DNA of 10,236 bases, from the NCBI GenBank assembly GCA_003554685.1, contig PWHA01000181.1, positions 1-10,236 on the forward strand, given 5' to 3'. Position 1 is the stretch's first letter. Every line of letters begins with the position of its first letter. This DNA comes from Halanaerobiaceae bacterium (GTDB lineage Bacteria; Bacillota; Halanaerobiia; Halanaerobiales; Halarsenatibacteraceae). Both the position numbers and the translations under genes were made by a program. The notes under the pieces were generated by a model. The model was not told where the DNA came from. It saw nothing but the letters and a program-made list of their open reading frames with translations, and did not search any database. This document shows, piece after piece, positions 6,459-10,236 of this stretch.

Positions 6459-8780
6459 TTATTCGGATTCGGAAACTGAGTAGGTTATTCCAGCAACAGT
6501 GAAGTCAGTATTAGCTGATTTAATTTCACCACTAAATATTCTTATATTATATTCACCTGCTTCAGCAGAAATATCGCTTACATCGATGGTTCCTACATTA
6601 TTTCCTCCATCAAGATCAGTTAAGTCAGCCTGTTCTCCATTCACCAATACTTCAACCTGATCTCCTTCAGCCTCTACATCTTCAGAAAAGGTCAGGGTTA
6701 TTGTGGCAGAGTCAGAATCATTTTCATAACTGCCTTCTACCACCTCTGGCCTGGCATTTACAGTTATAATTTTAGCCTCTTCCTCAACTTCTGCTTCTGT
6801 ATCAACCCAGTGTATCTCTTCCGCCGAGACGTTAAAGTCAAAGGCCCAGCCTGAAGTTATAGCAAGAACTCCGTCGGTGCCACTTATTACCATTGAATCA
6901 TTTGTATCCTGGGGAAAAGTATAAAGCCAGTCATCTTCTGTGGCAGTAATGGTCAGGGTTTTCCCTTCAACACTGGCTGTAGTATCAGTTCCATTGGCAA
7001 CAGTTTTACCATTAACGTTGAAATTATAGGCATCTTTCAGTTCAATATCTTTATCGAATTTTATTAGTATTTCTTTAGCGGAATTAATTATCACAGACTC
7101 AATGACAGCTGGTACTGTGTCAACGCCCGCCACCTCAATTTCTGCACTTTCCACGACTGTTTCATAGAATTCCGTTTTTAATTCATTGTCCGTATTTACC
7201 AGCGATAGTCGATACCTCTCTTCTGCCAGTAAATCGCCATCTTCTACTTCATCGAAGACTACCTCTATTTCACTTGCCTTAATTATTTCAGTATCATAGG
7301 TTACTTCCCAGGAATTAGCTACCCCTTCATATTCTAATATAACCTCAAAGTCATCGGTGTCAGCTAATACGACATTTTCGGAAAAATAAAGTGTTGCTAT
7401 GATATCTTCGCCATTATCCGCTACTGCAAGAGTAGCTGAGGTTAATTCAGCAGTTAAGATTTCAGGCTCTGTGGCGGTAAAGGTGATCTCAATTTCAGCA
7501 TTTTGATTAAAATATATATCTTTCAGATTATTTTCCTTGATAGTTAGTTTATAAACTTCTCCTGCAGTAAGCTCTTCTCCATCAACACCATCTAGAACAA
7601 CACGATAACTTCCTGGCTGCTGCTCAGTTGGCTCAGTATAATCAACACTAGCAATACCCAGGCTGGTCTCATCTGCATCTTCTAAACTGATTTGAGCGGT
7701 ATCTCCAGCAAGGCCATCATCAAATACACTTTCTGGCAGCAATATATCAAAAACACCTTCGTCTCCTTCCTCCAGAATTATGATATTCTCTTCATCAATC
7801 CGGGGAAAAGCGGGAAAATCAGGTGTGAAATAAAAGTCATCGAGGTCTACTGTTTCATCGGCAATATTTTGAATATTGCTAAATTCAATGCGATGTTCCT
7901 CATCACTAATTAAAGGGGTGTCAGAATCTAAAGTTATAGTGGCAACTTTATTTGTAGCATCCAGATCTACATTATCAATGTCCAGGGTGATAAATTCATC
8001 AATATTTTTTATTGTATAGCTCCCTGTTAAGCCAGCTCTTTCATTGACCTTCTGGCTATATTCTACTTCAACGGTCAAGGCATCAATTGCCGTAACGGCC
8101 TCAACCATCAACTCCTTCTCTGCCATGGGGGTAAAATCAACAGGTTTGATGGTTTCACCGGCCATACCTTCTGTCACCTCAAAATCAGAGCCCGATTGAG
8201 TAACATATCCCTCTGCTCTAACTTCCCAGTCATAAAGGCCAGCCTTCACCTCCATCGCAGCCCGCCCCTCTTCATCGGTTTCTGCTGTAAAGACGGGGTT
8301 AGAAGTCAGGGTGACGATGGCTCCCTGAATAGGCTCTTCAGCTTTATTTTCCACCGGGCCGAAGATAATGGCAATCAAGTCTTCTTCATAGAAAGCAGTG
8401 AAATCCAGGTCATCGAGGTCGGAAGTTAAATCAATCTGCACCGAGCCGTCGATGAGCTCATAATCATTAGCCACTGCCCATTTATAATCATCGGCATACT
8501 CTTCAGCAATGATGGGTTTAATACTTACTGTGCCTGCTTCCATATTTTCGACTGACCAGCTGCCGTCACTCGCATCTACACTAGTCTCATCACCATTTAC
8601 CTCGATACCGACATCGGCCAGAGTTGCCTCTCCCCCGTCAATCGTTACTGTGCCACTTAGATTATAAAATTCGGGGTCCGGGTCAGCGGGATCGGTGCCC
8701 AGATCACAGGCCACCAGGGTAATTGTCAGGGTCAGCAGTAAAATAAGAATTCCAACTATACGGTGATTTTTTGATTTCAT
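6459..8780 (-). CDS. Large acidic surface lipoprotein with carboxypeptidase-regulatory-like and Ig-like modules
   Basis: A 773-residue exported lipoprotein. The N-terminus has positive residues (MKSKNHR), a hydrophobic core (8-22) and the lipobox LVAC with Cys25 as the lipid-modified residue, followed by a Gly/Asp/Pro-rich tether. Two modules (about 38-130 and 136-217) look like carboxypeptidase-regulatory or transthyretin-like beta sandwiches, with patterns such as LSGTV and ETDEEGRA...VKAGLYDWEV. From about 225 to the end there are roughly five Ig-like modules of the SbsA/Big type, with recurring V-x-x-V-x-x-x-x-A-x-x-V-x-V-x-F/Y-S/D-x-x-V patterns (for example ITLTFSEDVE near the C-terminus). 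No catalytic motif is visible. Asp/Glu content is very high, typical of halophile exoproteins. The ATG at 8780 follows AGAGG with 9-base spacing. It stands alone between two gaps of more than 400 bp and is likely monocistronic. Its role is probably structural or adhesive at the cell surface, by inference. Confidence 0.85.
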   Translation of the reverse strand: MKSKNHRIVGILILLLTLTITLVACDLGTDPADPDPEFYNLSGTVTIDGGEATLADVGIEVNGDETSVDASDGSWSVENMEAGTVSIKPIIAEEYADDYKWAVANDYELIDGSVQIDLTSDLDDLDFTAFYEEDLIAIIFGPVENKAEEPIQGAIVTLTSNPVFTAETDEEGRAAMEVKAGLYDWEVRAEGYVTQSGSDFEVTEGMAGETIKPVDFTPMAEKELMVEAVTAIDALTVEVEYSQKVNERAGLTGSYTIKNIDEFITLDIDNVDLDATNKVATITLDSDTPLISDEEHRIEFSNIQNIADETVDLDDFYFTPDFPAFPRIDEENIIILEEGDEGVFDILLPESVFDDGLAGDTAQISLEDADETSLGIASVDYTEPTEQQPGSYRVVLDGVDGEELTAGEVYKLTIKENNLKDIYFNQNAEIEITFTATEPEILTAELTSATLAVADNGEDIIATLYFSENVVLADTDDFEVILEYEGVANSWEVTYDTEIIKASEIEVVFDEVEDGDLLAEERYRLSLVNTDNELKTEFYETVVESAEIEVAGVDTVPAVIESVIINSAKEILIKFDKDIELKDAYNFNVNGKTVANGTDTTASVEGKTLTITATEDDWLYTFPQDTNDSMVISGTDGVLAITSGWAFDFNVSAEEIHWVDTEAEVEEEAKIITVNARPEVVEGSYENDSDSATITLTFSEDVEAEGDQVEVLVNGEQADLTDLDGGNNVGTIDVSDISAEAGEYNIRIFSGEIKSANTDFTVAGITYSVSESE

Positions 8781-8800
8781 GGCAATTTTCCTCTCTGTTT

Positions 8801-8855
8801 TTGATTTTTCAGGTATTGAATTTTTTGGGTTATTGATTTTTTCAGATATTGAATT
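8801..8855. repeat. Imperfect 22-bp direct repeat in the lipoprotein leader
   Basis: TTGATTTTTCAGGTATTGAATT (read at 8801-8822) recurs at 8833-8855 with one extra T and one substitution, a period of 32-33 bp. The second copy overlaps the weak -10 of the proposed promoter and both sit just upstream of the ribosome binding site. Local duplication or a pair of regulator sites would both explain it. Confidence 0.6.
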
Positions 8856-8877
8856 GCTCTCTCAAAATAGCAGTCAA
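8848..8877 (-). promoter_or_regulatory. Weak candidate promoter of the lipoprotein gene
   Basis: TTGACT (8872-8877) as -35, an 18-base spacer and TTCAAT (8848-8853) as -10 on the minus strand. The predicted start near 8841 would give a leader of about 60 nt. The -10 matches 4 of 6 positions and the surrounding DNA is AT-rich, so chance matches are likely. Confidence 0.3.
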
Positions 8878-8941
8878 TCACCTCACCTTCTAAGATAAAT
8901 AAAGACCAATTTATATTTTAGCTACAAAACCCCATCATTAG

Positions 8942-9008
8942 GATTTAGCTTAGCGGTAAGACATTCACCACAAATAGTGGTATTATTTACCACAAAACTA
9001 AATCACCA
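8942..9008. other. Cloverleaf-like inverted-repeat element ending in ACCA
   Basis: GATTTAG (8942-8948) pairs perfectly with CTAAATC (8998-9004), followed directly by ACCA. Inside are CTTA-GCGG-TAAG (8949-8960), abutting the outer stem, and ACCAC-AAATA-GTGGT (8967-8981). The GTGGTA of the latter can instead pair with TACCAC (8988-8993). On the plus strand this mimics a tRNA acceptor stem with discriminator, CCA, D-arm and anticodon-arm-like hairpins. There is no T-arm, no GTTCGA motif and no 7-base anticodon loop, so it is not a normal tRNA. It may be a decayed tRNA-like element, a structured RNA on the minus-strand transcript, or chance pairing in AT-rich DNA. Confidence 0.35.
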
Positions 9009-9071
9009 AGATGGGAACTCGAGAAATCAGTATGGTTAATTTAAGGATAGAGCTATAAGAATACAGCTAAT

Positions 9072-9107
9072 TTTAAACATAAATTTAAACATAAATTTAA
9101 ACAGATA
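9072..9107. repeat. Three tandem copies of a 12-bp unit
   Basis: TTTAAACATAAA at 9072-9083 and 9084-9095 (identical), then TTTAAACAGATA at 9096-9107 (diverged at the end). It is noncoding and AT-rich, probably a slippage-type minisatellite. Confidence 0.8.
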
Positions 9108-9203
9108 ATAATTATATTCTACTTAATTTCTAAAAATCCTGCATAGGGAAAGTAAAATTTTGCGATGTATTTACATTTATGAGGTAGCCCGAAACCTTTG
9201 CTA

Positions 9204-9314
9204 TTACTTCTGCGATAAATATCGAGTGAAAATTTCCTGAAACTTACGCAGTTTCTTTAAACTGCTCTTAATATGCATGATTTTACTCTCAATTCTCTCC
9301 CGATCTACATTCAT
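9204..9314 (-). pseudogene. Truncated HepT-like HEPN toxin (first 36 codons only)
   Basis: Starting 2 bp after the nucleotidyltransferase stop, with GGAG 8 bases before the ATG at 9314, a frame reads MNVDRERIESKIMHIKSS and then a LKKLRKFQEIF helix before a TAA at 9204-9206. This matches the first helix of HepT/DUF86 HEPN proteins, which are usually about 110-145 residues long. The HEPN catalytic R-x4-6-H motif and the tyrosine that MntA modifies lie in the C-terminal part and are absent. I could not find the rest in other frames downstream, so this looks like a deletion or replacement rather than a single frameshift. The recognition rests on position next to an MNT gene plus the helical N-terminus. 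A small intact 36-residue protein is the alternative. Confidence 0.6.
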
Positions 9315-9316
9315 GG

Positions 9317-9730
9317 TTAATTCTCCTTCTTCATGCCCTCTCTGAAATCTTCTTTAAAGCGCTTTAATTTCATGCCAAAATCAAAATAATTTTTTAGTAC
9401 ATGCTCAATAAAATCAGCTGTCTTTATTTCATCACGCTCGAAAATCTTCTCTCCCTTACTAATTATCCTATGTTTAAGCAGTATATTGCATTTATTTAAA
9501 GAAACAATATCTACTTCTCGCTCCACAATTTCCTCTATCTCAGTTTCCAGATACATTTGATCCAGTATTCCAGGGGGATTTAAAAATAATATTCCCATAT
9601 CCAAATCACTATCGTAGTTCTCGCGGTCGGTGCCATGAGAACCAAAAATATATACAGTTGTAATATTATCGCGATTAGCAAAATAGGCTTGCAATTTATC
9701 GCCATTAGCTATATTAATATTTCTTGCCAT
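9317..9730 (-). CDS. mntA: MNT-type nucleotidyltransferase, MntA-like antitoxin
   Basis: A 137-residue minimal nucleotidyltransferase. VYIFGSHG (26-33) with DSDLD (40-44) gives Gly30-Ser31, ten residues, then Asp42-x-Asp44: the GSX10DXD motif of MntA antitoxins. The third acidic residue is probably Asp74 in EVDIVSL. In characterised pairs MntA transfers AMP to a tyrosine of the HEPN ribonuclease HepT and so silences it, acting in the cytoplasm. Length is normal and the active site looks intact. I chose the ATG at 9730, with GGGGGG 9 bases upstream. An in-frame extension to 9805 adds 25 residues unlike the family. The partner gene begins 2 bp downstream but is truncated, leaving this antitoxin orphaned. 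Other minimal nucleotidyltransferases, such as resistance-type ones, are less likely given the size and the neighbour. Confidence 0.85.
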   Translation of the reverse strand: MARNINIANGDKLQAYFANRDNITTVYIFGSHGTDRENYDSDLDMGILFLNPPGILDQMYLETEIEEIVEREVDIVSLNKCNILLKHRIISKGEKIFERDEIKTADFIEHVLKNYFDFGMKLKRFKEDFREGMKKEN

Positions 9731-9739
9731 GTTATCAAT

Positions 9740-9745
9740 CCCCCC
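9740..9745 (-). promoter_or_regulatory. Ribosome binding site of mntA
   Basis: GGGGGG followed by ATTGATAAC on the minus strand, 9 bases before the ATG at 9730. It favours this start over the upstream in-frame ATG at 9805. Confidence 0.5.
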
Positions 9746-9834
9746 TGTCAACCGGTCCAACCACCTATTTGAAGTTTTCCACCAATGGATTTGGAGAAAA
9801 GCCACATTCTATAGTTATATTCCTGCTGTTCATT

Positions 9835-9843
9835 ATTATATCA
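9835..9843 (-). promoter_or_regulatory. Candidate extended -10 promoter of mntA
   Basis: TGATATAAT on the minus strand: a perfect TATAAT (9835-9840) with a TG one base upstream. No convincing -35 lies 16-19 bases further up. The start would be near 9828, a leader of about 100 nt before mntA. Confidence 0.4.
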
Positions 9844-10009
9844 CAATATACAGTTAACTTCATTAATTTGGGTTTTAAGTTCAATTATGCAAAGGCACTT
9901 TGATAATTTTACAAAGAGCTTTTGAAAACTTAAAGTCCATAAGCTTTAAATTATATAACCGAGAAGTCAATTATTGGAGAAATAATTCTAAACCAAAAAA
10001 CTCAGATCA
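9844..10009. other. AT-rich gap, nothing recognised
   Basis: Between the mntA promoter and the terminator hairpin I see no coding frame, repeat or clear site. Short self-complementary words such as TTAAAG...CTTTAA near 9930-9948 are too weak to call. Confidence 0.5.
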
Positions 10010-10014
10010 ACCAC

Positions 10015-10058
10015 AAAAAACAGATTAAGCTGGCTTAGCTTATTACCAGCCTAATCTG
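10015..10058 (-). terminator. Intrinsic terminator for the gene entering from the right
   Basis: Read on the minus strand, CAGATTA (complement of 10052-10058) and GCTGG (10046-10050) form a stem with CCAGC (10029-10033) and TAATCTG (10021-10027). There is one A/C mismatch and a 12-base loop, and TTTTTTG follows at once (10014-10020). An outer pair, ACCACAAA (10010-10017) with TTTGTGGT (10060-10067), extends the palindrome to 58 bp. It lies about 110 bp past the stop at 10171, insulating mntA from the upstream gene. Confidence 0.7.
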
Positions 10059-10092
10059 CTTTGTGGTGGGTGCGATTCTGTGAGTGCTAAAT

Positions 10093-10145
10093 AACTTCCG
10101 AGGTCACCAGCGGTCATTTTTCGACAAATTCCGAGTGGTAACCGG
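10093..10145. repeat. Two diverged direct repeats of about 18-20 bp; possible transposon end
   Basis: AACTTCCGAGGTCACCAG (10093-10110) and AAATTCCGAGTGGTAACCGG (10126-10145) differ by a 2-base insertion and three substitutions, with starts 33 bp apart. They follow a TGT at 10079-10081 and lie between a gene end and a terminator, the layout of multi-site ends of IS21- or Tn7-like elements. A regulatory or RNA-structure role is equally possible. Confidence 0.45.
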
Positions 10146-10170
10146 TGCCCTAGCGCGTTCCTCCCTGGCT

Positions 10171-10236
10171 TTAGTTATTACAATCTCCCCATTCAACCAT
10201 TTTGGATTCCAACTTCTGAGATTCAACTTGATCTTC
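10171..10236 (-). CDS. C-terminal end of an unidentified gene, partial
   Basis: The last 21 codons and a TAA (10171-10173) are present, ending KMVEWGDCNN. I do not recognise the family. The frame is acidic and closes before the repeats and the terminator, which fits a real gene end. A second minus-strand frame is open from the right edge to a TGA at 10104-10106. It ends LSKNDRW, is more basic and runs through both repeats, and it cannot be ruled out. The repeats just downstream hint at a mobile element, but nothing in these residues proves a transposase. Confidence 0.35.
   Translation of the reverse strand, partial: EDQVESQKLESKMVEWGDCNN

Larger units (their letters stand above)
8781..9203. 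other. AT-rich gap between the hepT remnant and the lipoprotein gene
   Basis: No reading frame here looks like a protein I recognise. The stretch holds the leader of the lipoprotein gene with a duplicated 22-bp word (8801-8855), a weak promoter (8848-8877), a cloverleaf-like inverted-repeat element (8942-9008) and a 12-bp tandem repeat (9072-9107). The missing part of hepT would have lain at the right side of this gap; I could not find it in any frame. Confidence 0.6.

Noticed and set aside
8967..8996. A CRISPR-like repeat (ACCACAAA twice, GTGGT between)
   Set aside because: There are only two 8-bp copies, with no regular spacers and no cas genes. The pattern is explained by overlapping hairpins.
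8942..9008. A genuine tRNA gene
   Set aside because: There is no T-arm or GTTCGA-type loop, the D loop is only 4 bases and the anticodon-like loop only 5. Only the outer stem and ACCA fit, so it is listed as a tRNA-like element.
9120..9230. A continuation of hepT in another frame
   Set aside because: Two other minus-strand frames run about 27-45 codons here, but neither shows HEPN motifs such as R-x4-6-H, so I did not call a simple frameshift.
9731..9805. N-terminal extension of mntA to the ATG at 9805
   Set aside because: The 25 extra residues are unlike the family, and the ATG at 9730 has a good ribosome binding site.

Overview
The window reads as a piece of a halophilic, anaerobic, Gram-negative-type Firmicute, most likely of the order Halanaerobiales. 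This is inferred from three things: very acidic extracytoplasmic protein sequence (the 773-residue lipoprotein and the large loop of the ligase), moderate G+C coding DNA with AT-rich gaps, and surface-polysaccharide genes in a Firmicute-like setting with strong GGAGG-type ribosome binding sites. No rRNA, true tRNA or CRISPR array is present, and every gene I can support lies on the minus strand, so transcription runs right to left.

Right part (about 9200-10236). The last 21 codons of an unidentified gene enter from the right edge. They are followed by a short stretch with two diverged direct repeats and a strong hairpin with a U-tract that should terminate minus-strand transcription. Next is an intact MNT-type nucleotidyltransferase (MntA-like antitoxin). 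Its HEPN partner (hepT-like) starts 2 bp downstream and is cut off after 36 codons, so the toxin half of the pair is broken.

Middle part (about 6050-9200). An AT-rich gap holds a 12-bp tandem repeat, a cloverleaf-like inverted-repeat element ending in ACCA, and a duplicated 22-bp word in the leader of the next gene. That gene encodes a large acidic lipoprotein made of carboxypeptidase-regulatory-like and Ig-like modules. The gap after it carries interleaved palindromes that form alternative hairpins, a possible remnant of an IS21-like element, and the best promoter in the window.

Left part (1-6050). The promoter drives a compact cluster: a Wzy/WaaL-type O-antigen ligase (or PglL-type oligosaccharyltransferase), a membrane-bound CapD/PglF/WbpM-type nucleotide-sugar 4,6-dehydratase, and a PglK-type ABC flippase. 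Gaps are 56 and 27 bp. A ParB/Spo0J-like N-terminus begins 15 bp later and runs off the left edge. Together these would make a modified UDP-sugar, flip a lipid-linked oligosaccharide across the inner membrane, and polymerise it or transfer it to lipid or protein. That suits surface glycan or glycoprotein assembly. The ParB-like gene is a surprising downstream passenger.

I do not see a clearly new multi-gene system. The most interesting items are the ligase with its roughly 190-residue acidic outer domain, the broken mntA-hepT pair, and the structured intergenic elements at 6332-6400 and 8942-9008.
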